A stretch of 64,000 nt of DNA from positions 93,008,501 through 93,072,500 of the forward strand of contig NC_135786.1 of assembly GCF_051106095.1 (NCBI RefSeq), written 5' to 3'. This document shows positions 1 through 11,500 of the stretch, piece by piece. The position numbers and the translations under genes are program-made. Position 1 is the stretch's first letter. Each line of letters starts with the position of its first letter. This DNA comes from Pogona vitticeps (Eukaryota; Chordata; Lepidosauria; Squamata; Agamidae). The notes under the pieces were generated by a model that did not search any database, had not been told where the DNA came from, and saw only the letters and a list, made by a program, of their open reading frames with translations.

Positions 1-520
1 ACCTGTGTCCGCTGCTATCTGTATCTGAGAGCAGATCTGAAGCCAATAATCGTTGGAACACCTCCTGGTAGTTTGTTGGACTTGGCTACGAGCAGCTCAA
101 AGAGCTTGCAAGTTGTACTCACTAGGACAAGCTTTGTATGCTGTTAGAGCTCTCCTCTTACCCTCGATGGCTGGCATCAACTCCTCCGAATGGGCTTTGA
201 ACCAGTCAGCCGTCTTTTTGGTCTTCTTGCCAAATGTGGACAAGGCGGTGTTGTACACAGCGTTCTTGAAATGTTCCCATAGTTCAGGTGTATTTGCCTC
301 AGCCGGGCCTGGAAGAGTTTCCTCAAATTTCTCCACTTTTCTTTGATCATGAGTCTTGTTGATGTCAATACGTGGTCTTCCTTCCTTTTTCATGTGATAC
401 AGTCTCTTTGTTCGCAATTTTACTCTACTGCACACCAGGGAGTGATCAGTATCACAATCAGCACTCTGGTAACTGCGTGTGATCGTAATGCTAGGAAGGC
501 TAGAATGTCTAGTGAGGATA
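1..520 (-). mobile_element. LINE fragment: endonuclease C-terminus and linker
   Basis: Part of a non-LTR retrotransposon polyprotein, read on the minus strand. The frame carries the end of an APE-type endonuclease, with the motif SADCDTDHSLV (the S/TDHxLV signature) near 425-470. A lysine/arginine-rich linker follows, with LWEHFKNAVYNTALS and DWFKAHSEELMPAIEGKRRA, as seen between endonuclease and reverse transcriptase in LINEs often annotated as craniofacial-development-protein-2-like. A stop codon at 97-99 interrupts the frame, and recognisable linker sequence (SNDYWLQ) continues beyond it to the window edge, so the element extends to the left outside the window. The 5' limit near 520 is approximate. 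The clade is not settled from this piece. The copy is dead. Confidence 0.75.
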
Positions 521-1029
521 TTTGTGAGTAAGAAACAGGCAATATAAAAAAGATAAAATGAAGACAGGCACCATAACTAAACACAACGAAGTAAAGCTTG
601 GAACCTTAGGTTAAACATTAATTTGGGTTAAGCATTAGAAATAGGAAAAAAAATGTTCACATTTTTCAGAATGAACCCTTTTAAATAGCAGTGTCCCTGC
701 CATAGCTCTAAAATAAACAATGAGATTTGCAGATGCCTTCACTTTTGACCGGTACATTTATTGTTCATCCATTCAGAAGTGCTCTGACACTTCCCAACAG
801 GTATACTACACATAATACAATTCTTAGCTAGAGATGATAGTTCCGATGTGAAAGCTGTTAAGTAGAGGAAGGATGTGTGTCCAGACACAGGATCTCATCT
901 CTCTACACATAGAGAAAGAGACACTTGTGTACATCCAGCGAGACTACTACTAGACAGGTCGGGTAATTTCTTTGACCTCTTTCAAATGCACTTATTTAGC
1001 AGAAAACTATAAAAGCACTGTCTGAAAGT

Positions 1030-1615
1030 ACAGTCTTGTACTTTTGTATACCTTGGTTCAGTCATCAATCCAAATGGAGACTGCAGTCAAGAAATCAGAA
1101 GACTAAGACATGGAAGGGCATCAATAAAAGAATTAGGAAAAACCATCAAGTGTAAGAATGTGTCACTGGGGACCAAGGCCAAGATCTTCCTCATTCTTGT
1201 ATCCCTGATTAGTTACTATGTGCAGGTGTGAAAGATGGCCAGTGAAGAAGGCTGATGGGGTGGGGGAAAGGATCGATTTGAAATATGGCGCTGGAAGAGA
1301 GCTTTGAGGATACCTTGGACTGTCAGAAAAACGAACAAGGGGGTTCTGGAGCAAATCAAGGCTGAACCGTCTGTAAAGGCAAAAATGACAAAGATGAGGA
1401 TGTCATACCTTGGGCACATCAGGAGAAGGCAAAATTCTCTGGAAAATATAATAACATTAGGAAAAGTTGAAGGCAACAGGAAAAGAGGAAGGCCAAATAA
1501 GAGGGGATTGACTTCATCAAGGCAACCACAGTCTTGAGTTTAGAAGAGCTGAGCATGGCTATCAAGGTCATCATAAGCTGGAGACAACTTGACAGCCTAC
1601 AACAACAAACATTCT
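1030..1615 (+). mobile_element. RTE-like LINE, 3' end of ORF2 with tail
   Basis: Plus-strand remnant of a reverse-transcriptase C-terminus. It starts with YLGSVINPNGDCSQEIRR, the usual block after the catalytic core in RTE/BovB-like elements, then ALRIPWTVRKTNKGVLEQIK and MSYLGHIRRRQNSLENII followed by a basic GKVEGNRKRGRPNKRG stretch. This is clearly related to, but different from, the BovB copy at 25.9-28.4 kb. Stops and frame shifts show it is old. The end (about 1561-1612) reads GGTCATCATAAGC, then ACTTGACAGC, then an ACAACAACAA tail. That tail resembles the 3' ends of SINEs at 29.1, 37.2, 39.3 and 63.05 kb. Confidence 0.75.
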
Positions 1616-1619
1616 TGAC

Positions 1620-3110
1620 AAAAGACTGTGCAGCTCCCCTCCGCCTTACTCTTCCACAATCTACACAGGTAACCATGCCTGATTCCTTTTTTTATAGCTG
1701 TTGGACTCCTGGGGCTGTTGAGCTGTAACTTTTTGAAACGCTGCCTATTGACTAACCTCTGGGTAGGGTTTCGAGAAATTAACTCTAGATATCAGAAGTC
1801 AAGATGTGGCATCACTTGCATATAGTTGTTCACGATGAGATTTTTGGGTGCCTTCCTTCTGGGGAGGGGGAGTGCAGCCGCCTAAATAGCATACACAATT
1901 CTTTTAATGCACAGAAAAAAAATTAATGCAAGGAATGTGCAATGGCACTAAAATTCATATTCAGAATAGAATTTCAGCCCTGTCGATTCAGAATTTTAAG
2001 AATTCGAAGTTTCCAGATATAAATCCCCTTACAGTCAATATAAATAATATATAGGCAAAACATTTTAAAAGGATTTCCCTGTATCCTCTAAAACCTTCCC
2101 AGTGATTGTGCCAAAAGAAAAGAATGCGCACCAACAGCCAGCAGTGCCTTGGTATTAGGAAATGACTGTTATGGGCAGGCTGATGGAAACTTTAACAGTG
2201 GGAATGACAGTAGCATTGTGACAGCAGACAACAGGTCACACTGGGGAGTGGGCAAAAACCCTGCGGGCAGCACTGGCAACCAGACTGGAGCAGCTGATAG
2301 CCTGTGGTGGGTGGGAACTGTGTCAATAGGATAAGGCCCGGCACAGTTGAGTGAATGATCACAATCTTGGAGCAGCAGTTGGAAGAATGAAAGAGGCAGA
2401 AGGAGGGGGCAGCAGATTGAAGCATGGGATACCTAGTACCATGAGCAGAGTGTGCCATCCTACCATAACTAAAGGGGACGTCAGGGAAGCCTAGGAATGG
2501 TAGGCTGACTTTAAGGAAAGTGTTTTTTCTACAGATTCAGGTTTAAGGTGTGAGCAGTATCAATCTATGAATCTACTAATCCTAAATCTCATTCCTACCT
2601 ATATTTCATAAATAATACACAACAAGATGTAGAGAATATAAATGTAAGTTGCAGGTTCAGAAAATGACACAGAAAAAATTGCTGCAATGCAGGGTTGCAC
2701 CAGCGCATATCCTAGTAGCAAATCCTCGGGGAATTTATAGGCAGTTATGCTCACCTTTCAATTTGAATGAATTAATGTGGGGCAAAATCACCTTCTGGTG
2801 TCTGTACCTGCTTCTATATTTCATTGGTGCAGATAGACACAATTTACAATTTTTTGTTCTCATTTCAGCCCCCTCCCTTTGGAAACCAATGGCAATCCCA
2901 GTCAGGAAACACTGTGTTCTCTGCCCCTACTACCCTTGATTCTAGAGTGTCTTTAAGTGTCATTTCTCAAGAACTCACTCCAGGATGCCTGAGAAATTGG
3001 TTTCACATTCACTTCTTCCTTGAGCAAGCAGAAACCTAGCCTTTTGCTTTCTAAACTGTAGGAGTAAGTGGGACTCCAAATATTATGAATTGTTATTAGA
3101 GGTATTTGAA
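1620..3110. other. Unique non-coding stretch
   Basis: No exon, RNA gene or recognised repeat. Around 1920-2030 the sequence is AT-rich with several GAATT words and may be a decayed MITE, but no ends could be fixed. The open frames here are short and unrelated to known families. Confidence 0.4.
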
Positions 3111-3116
3111 ACTATA

Positions 3117-3196
3117 AAATTCAGATTTGGATATATTTGGAATTAACCAAATATGACATTATTTGGTGAATTCCAAATATTTCTGAATCTGAATTT
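3117..3196. repeat. Imperfect hairpin, about 36-bp arms
   Basis: The left arm at 3117-3152 (AAATTCAGATTTGG to AACCAAAT) is nearly the reverse complement of 3161-3196 (ATTTGGTG to CTGAATTT), with an 8-base loop. This fits a small palindromic MITE or the core of one. No target duplication could be assigned. Confidence 0.7.
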
Positions 3197-3288
3197 ACAT
3201 CCCTAGTTAACACCACTTTTAAAGTGTTATTTTTAAAGCACCAAAGAAAGTAAGGCTTTTTCTTTCACTGGACGGGGAAAGCACATTA

Positions 3289-3702
3289 CAGTGGTGCCTC
3301 GCATTGCGATGTAAATTCGTTCCGCAAAAATCGCTGCAGAACGAAAACGTCGCAATGCGATATTTGAAAGCCCATAGAAACGCATTGAAACCCCTTCAAC
3401 GCATTCCTATGGGCTTAAAACTCACAGTTCACCGAAGATCCTCCATAGCGTGGCCATTTTCGCTGCCTCTTAAGCGAGGAATCCGTCCCTAAACACAGCA
3501 GGCGGCCATTTTGAAACTGCTGATCAGCTGTTTTAAAACCATCGCTTTGCGATGCTTGGTTCCCGAAGCAGGGAGCCGAGCATCGCAAAGGGAAATTCCC
3601 CCATAGGGAACATCGCAAAGCGATCACTTTTGCGATCGCAAAAATTGTGTCGCAAAGCAATTTCATCACTAAACGGAGTGATCGCTATGCGAGGCACCAC
3701 TG
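3289..3702. mobile_element. Tigger/mariner-type MITE (414 bp)
   Basis: A non-autonomous DNA transposon flanked by TA on both sides (3287-3288 and 3703-3704). The left end is CAGTGGTGCCTCGCATTGCG. The right end, read inward on the other strand, is CAGTGGTGCCTCGCATAGCG. The body has no transposase frame. The word TCGCxxTGCGAT and its reverse complement recur along the element, for example near 3300, 3350, 3540, 3580, 3615 and 3680, so the terminal motif is echoed internally. TA target duplication and the CAGTGG start fit the pogo/Tigger branch of Tc1/mariner. Confidence 0.85.
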
Positions 3703-3704
3703 TA

Positions 3705-5180
3705 TTTCCAAGCTCTACAATGAAGACATAGATTCACATTATAATCTGTTGCTCTGCCAATAATTTAGTCCGTTTCTCAAGTGAATGCAGGGAAAAAGGG
3801 CTGGAAATTTGAATTTCCTGCCCTGCCTTTTTTACTTCGGAGCTCTCAAAGGGCTTTCTGCCTGACACTTTTGGGTCCAAGTGTTTATTGGTACAAGTAT
3901 GTGGGCAAAGTATGTTGCAGCCCAAAGAATTCCTTGGGAGTTTATCAAGGGGGGGGGGGGGGTTTCAACGAAATTAGTAATGTTGGGCAAGTTTCTTGAA
4001 AAGAGTTGCCTGCAGTTACTTTATCCTGCAATATTCACCTAGGGTTGCATTTGTTATGTCTAAGGCACACTCTCAGTTAATACAGAAAAACAAACTCATG
4101 AAACACACCTCATACAACTCACACCCTATTCAATGAATTTGTCATTTGTACATGCTTAGAGAGGGATGTCTAGTTTTGCTCGCTCTGCCATTGCTTTTTT
4201 TTTCTGCATAGAAGCAGGAGTCTGAAGAGCAGTGGTTCCATTTTGCATGTAGGTTCTCCGCATGAGCAAAAATCCAGGATTCTTGCTCAGACAGGGAGTG
4301 TATACACTAACAGGAGCCTCTCCTTTTCAGACTTGTCACTGGAAGTGTTAAAAAAATGAGGAAGCGGCAGCATGGAACTAGGCCCTGCCCTGTTCACAAT
4401 GCCAGATTCAGTAACTTCTAAATAGGGCTTCAGCATGAACTGAGTGTGCACTTCAGAACATTATTGCTTCCCCAGAATCCTCTGTTATATTGAGGGTTAC
4501 TATGGCAACAGGTTTCTCAGGTTGATGTGGATGTGGTACCCTCAAGGCTAAAGCCTTGAAAGGCACTGGTTTTGTTTAGAACTTCAGCGTATTTATTTAC
4601 CACTTACAAACCACCTGATGCTTTCTTAGATGCCATAAAAAGATTAAGAAAATACAACAATCCCTTTCTTGAAGGCTTACGTTCTAATAGGCATATTTTT
4701 TTAAGAAGAGGAGGATTAATAGGAACATGTGACTTTGCAAATTCAACTATTAATTCTTTATAAAGTTATATGAATGTCTACTAACTACTAGGACTGAATG
4801 AGAATTTTGTTTCCTTTGATTTTTTATAAGAATTTCCTAAAGTCCATACATTTCTCCAGATTTGTGATGAGATGAAAACTGAGATGAAAACCATTTGATT
4901 GTGACAGAAACCCTAAACAGAAAGGTACATCTGTTCAGGCACAGAACTTTGAGTGCATAGTTTGCAAAACCCTGGGCTTGAATCCTTGCATTTTCAGCAA
5001 CATTGGTTTGCCCCATCTGGTTTTACTTGACAGACTTTAATCTCTATATGGTAGACAGACATAATATGGTATTTTCTATACTGGTGTCATAGATGGTTTG
5101 ATGGTTTTAATAATCTGTTGTTGCTGTCTATTATTTGACACTGTATATTATCTATTACCTGATCATAGGGATATGTATAA
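3705..5180. other. Unique non-coding stretch
   Basis: Nothing recognisable as a gene. It contains a G12 run near 3951-3962 and an otherwise ordinary AT-rich background. Confidence 0.4.
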
Positions 5181-5290
5181 ATATAGAGGGCATGGATTTG
5201 TATACCTGTGTCTGAAGAAGTGGATTTTGATCCACAAAAGTTCACACTGGAATAAATCTGTTCCTCTTGAAAGTGCCACAGTACTTTGCT
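5180..5290 (+). repeat. Unclassified interspersed repeat tail
   Basis: The string TCTGAAGAAGTGGATTTTGA, then CACAAAAGTTCACACTGG, then AATAAATCTGTT and GTGCCACAG resembles a tail that recurs widely in reptile genomes. I recognise the pattern but cannot assign a family. Confidence 0.4.
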
Positions 5291-5299
5291 GTTTCTCTC

Positions 5300-6275
5300 G
5301 CTCTCTTTCTCTTTTTCTCCTTTAATATTGTCAACTTACTAGCCACAGTTCACATACCTGGAGCTACTATAAGTAAATGCCATTTTAATCAGTTGCTTCA
5401 AACATTGCAGAATAGATATAAGACAACTCTAGAACATGCTGTTTATGAGGGGACTCCAGAATGGACATGGGGGAAAAACACGTTTTTGACATGAAGCCCT
5501 CATCTCAAAATATCTCTCAGTGTGAAAAACCTGTACTTCAGCATGAAGGCTTCTAACAGTCTTTTCCACAAGGAAACTTTCCACCTACTAAGACATTTCT
5601 ATCTAAGGTGCTTTCAGATAAGGATTATCCTTAGATGGAAGGCCCATGTGGGAAGATCTTAGGACAAAAGAGTCACCAAGCTTGATCATGGAAGTGTCTG
5701 GTTTTGTTTTTATTCTTTTAAAAATATTCATAGTCATTCTCTCTCTAAATATAAAAAAAAATTATAGAAAAACTATGCCACTACAAGTATCTGTTATCAC
5801 TGACTGAACTTGAAAACTAGTATAGAGTTTCCTTCAACACCCTTTCCCCCTTTGCAAACTGCTCTTTGTATGCTACCTGCTGGGCTTTTTTTTTCTTTCC
5901 CCTTTTTCTTTTTTTGCTTTTCTCTTATAGGCAAGAAAACCTCGATCAATACTCTTTCTATTTTCAGACTTCTATTTCTTTAAGGAAATCCACAGCTGCC
6001 TTGCTGACAGTCAGCACTGGGGAAAATTCATTCCCTCTTGTAATGACATCAGAGGACAACCCTCAGCAGGCTAAGTGAGGTCTACCTAATGCCATTAATA
6101 CTTGCCGTACACCATGCATGTGCACGGCATTCAAAGAGAGTCCTCAAACTCTTGGTGTTTGTTCATTCACGGGGCAAAGAAATAGGCCTTGTTTGTGTTA
6201 ATCTAGACAACTGGTAAAAAGCCTCTGCTCATTTGAATGGTAAGTAGCCAAATAAAGTTCTGTTTTTGATAGTGA
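5300..6275. other. Unique non-coding stretch
   Basis: No exon or repeat recognised. It holds a pyrimidine-rich tract around 5885-5935 followed by TTATAG, which looks like a splice acceptor but has no supported coding frame after it. Confidence 0.35.
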
Positions 6276-6279
6276 TAAA

Positions 6280-6395
6280 ATGGGGTGGGCAAAATGTAGC
6301 CTGCTAGATGTTGAGTAACTACAGCTCTCATCCTCTTTTGATAGCTTAGTCAATGGCAAAGAATATTATAGTAAAACAATATTTGTCCATCCCTG
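6280..6395. mobile_element. Probable old hAT MITE
   Basis: The left edge GGGGTGGGCAAAATGTAGCC and the right edge ATTTGTCCATCCCTG form an imperfect terminal inverted repeat of the CAGGGGTGGGCAAA type used by many hAT elements. The middle contains ACTACAGCTCTCAT, typical of amniote hAT MITEs. No clear 8-bp duplication remains. Confidence 0.45.
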
Positions 6396-7324
6396 CTATG
6401 AGGTAGTGATGCATTCATTAAACGTTGGAATCCCCTGCTGAAAATATGGCTGGGGCCACCAATCTTGATGTCTTTCAATGGGAAGTAGCAGCATTTTACA
6501 CACAGGGCTATCAATGGCTACTAGCCATGCTGGTTTCTTACTTTCTTATTTCAGTCCTGGATGTCTGTATACCAGCTGATGGAAAGCAACAGTGAGAAAG
6601 GCTGTCATGCCTTGTATCTGGGCTTTTCAAGAGACATCTGGAAAACCAGATGCCAAGACTGGTTTGCCTTTGATAAGATCTTGAGCTGTACCAAATTTGG
6701 TTCCCCCCCTTGCTGTTATTGAATATTTTAACTAACGTTTACTTAACATTTTCATCGGGAACTTTAGGTGCATTGAAAGGTGCGATATAAACATAAACAA
6801 TATTGCAGGCTTTAATCAACCAGCTGAAGCTTCAAGCTTATTTGCCTGACAGCCAGTCTCCTTGACAGGACTTATCTTAGAGCAGACATGGGTCTTTGCT
6901 GAGACTGTGCAAGCCTATGCAAGTTTACTCTGAAGTAAATTCTACGTAAGTGTGCATAAATTCACAGTCTAACATTTTGGTAATTTCAGTTCACAGGGAA
7001 CAGTTTTGTTTCATTCTATGGATTTTATTACCTTTAAATAACCTCCCATGAAAAGATTCTCTGGGAGACTTACAGATCTGGGGAGCTAAGAAAATAAGGC
7101 CCTTTCTTATTTGTTTATTTTCAAGGCTCTTGTGACTTGAGTGTTAGTGAAGAATGAAAAAAAACCCACAACCAGTTTATATCAAAGACAATCTTCCTCT
7201 TCTTGATCTGAGAAAGGAACTCATGTGAATCTATATTTAGTTCTAGGCCCCTTCATTTAAATGAAACAGAGTAATTGATTATCTGAAGGATAGAAAAGGG
7301 ATGAGATGAGCTAAGGATGGTTTA

Positions 7325-7430
7325 AGTGGCAATCCCATGCAAATTTACTTGCAAGTAAATATCATTGAACTCAGTGGGTCTCACATCTGAGCAGGCCTGC
7401 CAAGGGCTGCACTATTAGACTGCAATCTAT
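7325..7430. repeat. Short DNA-transposon-like repeat, unclassified
   Basis: GCAATCCCATGCAAATTTAC, then TTGCAAGTAAAT and TGAACTCAGTGGG match a word pattern common in sauropsid MITE ends. A fainter relative lies at about 6910-6955. Limits are uncertain. Confidence 0.4.
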
Positions 7431-7690
7431 ATACAACCAGTCAACCACCTAGGAATAAGCCCAGCTAAACAAAGTGGGATTTCCCTCTAAATCCCAGAGG
7501 ACGCCTGCTTGCATAGGGCTTAGTGACCCTTGTGGAGGGGAAATCATGCTTGGAAGACTTTGATGAGCACTTTGACAGGATCAGAAACAACCCAAAGTTT
7601 TCATGCAGGAAGTAGTCCAGTAATGCATTTTGAAATGCAGGTGCAGATCATTAAACCCCCCACAAACCTTCCCCAATGCAGTTTCCCTAA

Positions 7691-7693
<3 letters not shown>

Positions 7694-7739
<46 letters not shown>
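7694..7739. repeat. (CT)n microsatellite
   Basis: An uninterrupted CT tract of about 22 units. The serine/leucine run of an open frame across it is a by-product. Confidence 0.95.
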
Positions 7740-7740
<1 letters not shown>

Positions 7741-8209
7741 ATAGCATGTGTTTATACACATGCATAGAGCATTTCAACATTCTCATTTCCTACCACCAAA
7801 GAGAAGCACCACCTCCAAGCTACTGTAAGGACTGCTGCTGGACTCGGAGGAAAATAGGCAGATGGGAGGAAGGGTAGGAAATGAAGCAACTGCCCTCATC
7901 TAATTTTAAAAGGCCTACTATTGTCAAGCTTGCAAAATGCAGGCCTTTCAGGAATTTCCATTCCATCCTGTAACCTCACCTGCATCTATCAATATTCTAT
8001 GAACCTTCAGCATGCACTAATCATACTCACTTATCCTCATGTAGGCTGTTCTTGTGTCCCCACTTCTTACCCTTAAAAGAAATATATATTTTTTGTATTT
8101 TCTCAAACCTCAGAGTTTCCACAGATCTACTAATAATTCCCTCTGGTACAAGGCTGGACAGTTTGGGGTTCATATCCCACCCTTGGATTCCCCTTGTGAT
8201 TGCCACAAG

Positions 8210-8552
8210 GTAAAGGTTCCCCTTGACATTTTAGTCAGTCGTGTTTGACTCTAGGGGGCGGTGCTCATCCCCATCTCCAAGCTGTAGAGCCAGCGTTTGT
8301 CCGAAGATAGTTTCCGTTGTCACGTGGCCAGCGCGGCTATACACGGAACACTGTTTACCTTCCCACCGAGGTGGTACCTATTTATCTACTCGCATTTTTA
8401 CATGCGTTCGTACTGCTAGGTTGGCGAGGAGCTGGGACAAAGCGACGGGAGCTCACTCCGTCGTGTGGATTCGATCTTATGACTGCTGGTCTTCTGACCC
8501 TGCAGCACACAAAGGCTTCTGCGGTTTAGCCTGCAGCGCCACCACGTCCCTG
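8210..8552 (-). mobile_element. Sauria SINE, full length
   Basis: A tRNA-derived SINE specific to squamates, read on the minus strand. The 5' head at the right edge is GGGACGTGGTGGCGCTGCAG with a B-box-like TCGAATCCACACGACGG. The middle holds the CATGTAAAAATGCGAGTAGA region. The 3' tail ends with TGTCAAGGGGAACCTTTACC at the left edge. A 15-bp direct repeat, TGTGATTGCCACAAG, flanks it at 8195-8209 and 8553-8567, showing insertion by target-primed reverse transcription. The tail word AGTCGTGTTTGACTCTAG resembles the BovB 3' end, in line with the known BovB-driven mobility of this SINE. Confidence 0.93.
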
Positions 8553-8569
8553 TGTGATTGCCACAAGAG

Positions 8570-11500
8570 GCAGCCAATGTCCACCCTTCACAAATGGATT
8601 ATGCTAGAAATGGGGGAAACAGTTTGTGTCTGGCTTGGGGATATTCACTTGTTAGCTCTTGATGCATTCATTCCTTGAAGGCAAGCAGAAAAGAAACAGG
8701 ATCCTTCCTATTTCTCTGATGCTGTTATGTCTGAGAGACCTCCCCCCTGCCCCCACCACCCATGCATTCAATGTAATTTTGGAAAGGTGAGACTTGCCAC
8801 ACACAGCTGCAGGTACCTAGGCATCCCTCTTAGATGGAGTGCTGTATGTACAAGCTGAATGTATTTTATGTCTGCATCACATACGTATATTTTTTAATTT
8901 CAGGATAAAAATACCTAAATTCCCCATACAGTTCAGCACAATGCTGACAAAAGATTCCAATTTAACACCATGCCTGAGATGGATCATGCTGTAATAAGTA
9001 CAGCCTGCCGTTTGACATGCGAGGGGGTGGGGGTGGGGGGGGGAGAATTGAAGGGAAATGACTGTACATGAAATTTCTGACTCTTATCCTAAGAGCGGAA
9101 GCTCACCCTCAATGGCTTTCCTATTTTCCTCTTAATCTGACTAAGCCAATTAGGCATTTAAGTGGTGGTGGTGCATTTCCAGGAAGCTTTTGTTGCTTTC
9201 TATTTTACTCATGACAAAAAAATAAACAATTCTTGTTGCAGCCATAAGGGAAAAAAAGGCACATCCCACTGGGTGAATGTGGCACCTGCTTTTCGTGCAG
9301 GAACATATATGTAATGAAAGATGAGAAATTATGGATCAAATAATGATGTGGAAGCCAGTTTTGATATAACAACAGAGAGTATTTTGGATGCGTTCCAAAT
9401 ATCATGACTACTGTGTAATTTCAGCTGCAGACCTGAGTCTGTCCAGACTCATGTCAAACACAATAATCTTGGCAGACAGATACAAACTACACAACTAAAA
9501 TTATACAGCTCAATAATTCTGTTTACCAGTGGTGTTAAACTCCTGTTTTCTACCCGAGTGGTTTGAGAATGTTCAGTCTTCCACTCTCTGACCTTGAAAG
9601 AGCTTTTGTGTTTGGTCATTTGCATCTTTTTTTGGGGGGGGGAGGCATTTGGGGGGGGGTTACCCTAAAAAACTGTTCCTAATAGATGCATGCCTTTACA
9701 GTTCGCTTTTCAGATGCAAAACAAAAATGGCACAGATCTTTAGAACCCAGTGCAGCTTGAAAACAGAAAGAAAATTAAAAAAAAAACCGCCAGCTGAAGA
9801 ATTTGATGGCAGATTGGTTGACTGTAAAGATACCGCAAAATGAGGTAGCAAAGAGTTCCACGGTAGAATTGACAGTATTTCTCAGGTTGTACTTTGAGGA
9901 CAATTTTTTAAAGGCTTCCCCATTTTAAACCTCCTTTGCACACAAGTACAATATAAAAATCTCTCTCCTATGAGGATAAAACTACAAGGAAGGATTTTAG
10001 CTCAGCTCTCTCTTTACCTTGGTAGTTTCCATTTGCACTCTGAAGTAGTATGATTCATGCACATCATCTCATTCTGAGCTATATGTAGGTGAGGTCTGAG
10101 TAAGGAAGAAGAATGAAATGCTGCTGAACCATAGCTTCATATATTCGAGGAGGTAGGAAAAGGGCTTCACCCAGTGCTGTTGGACTGCATTTTTATCATG
10201 GACTCATAATGCCCCATTCACTGTTGTTTGTGAGGGGACTAGGTCTGCAGTTTGCAGCTCCCTCCCATGTTTTACCTTTGTTTCCTTCCCCCCTGATCCT
10301 TTTTCTTATACAGAAAATCAGTTCAGGTAAATATGTAGAAAAACTGTGAAATGCCTTGTAATTGTGAACAACAGAAGCATCCTGGTGTGGGGGATGTTAT
10401 CAACAAACCAAGCTTATTCAAGATGGCTGACTTAACAGGAATTCTAGCTACATTTTTCAATCAGGAGTCTCAAAAGAAGAGAATCTGAAATTGTAAAAAG
10501 CAGACCATAAACTCTCCCGCCCCCCTCCTCCGCTAAGAGCTGGTTCCTTAGAATTTGGATTATGGGTGTGATAGCCCAAAATTTCTGGAGAATGTCAATG
10601 AGAGAAAGCTGACATATGAACTGGGAGAGAGCTTCACAGCTGAACTTGAAGCAAATGTGTTCCTTTTCCAAGTCCAACAAATTATCTCATCATATTCAGC
10701 CTAGACATTTGATGGAAATGTTCTTAAAAGCATCATTAAGTGACAACATTCCACCATTCCCCCCCTCCACTCAAAACACACAGATACATATGAAGGGTTG
10801 GTCTTAAAGGATTATCACTAGCAGAGCCACCCCGCCCCCAGAAAAGAAAGTCAAACCAAACCATGCTCTGCCTCTCCATCACTGGCAGTTAATAATTAAA
10901 TCAAATTTTATATTCGACAATAGAACATAGGCATCAGCTTCTTTCAAATTGCATTTCCTTCCTGTTAGGGCCATTAGTATAAACCAGACTGCCTTTAGAA
11001 AACCCCTTATTGCTGCTGTCTTTCAGCAGAGTTCCTGAAATGGATAATGTGGCACGTATTATGGGCAATTACACAGAACTCCCTAGCGATCGGGTTTTAG
11101 AGTTTCAGAATAAAAACAGCTGGAACTATAGGGCTGTAAACTAATCAAAAACCGAAAGAGAGAAATGGAGGAGACCTTTTGTTTTACATTGTTAAAACAT
11201 GGATAAAAGACCAGCATGATGCAGTGCCTGCCTGTTAAACTTGGTTGGTCCTAACCCTAGCTTAGAAACACCAACTACTCTCATAGGTCCCGCAGAAAAC
11301 ATGGGGAAAGCTATTATTAAGCTGGAGCCGAGTGTGCATGTTGCCAAGTCATCACAAGACAGAAAATAATCATAATAACTCAGTGTTTGGCAATTTAGTG
11401 CCTCTCAAAGCAGTTATAAGTACTACTATAAAATCCACTTTCCCAGCAGCATCAGTAGTTGTTTGCAGCATGTTTCAGTAGAGCCCTAAGAAGTGAACTG

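Noticed and set aside
5885-6080. Possible exon: pyrimidine tract, TATAG and a 70-codon frame ending at a stop
   Set aside because: The acceptor-like signal alone is weak, and the protein has no recognisable similarity.
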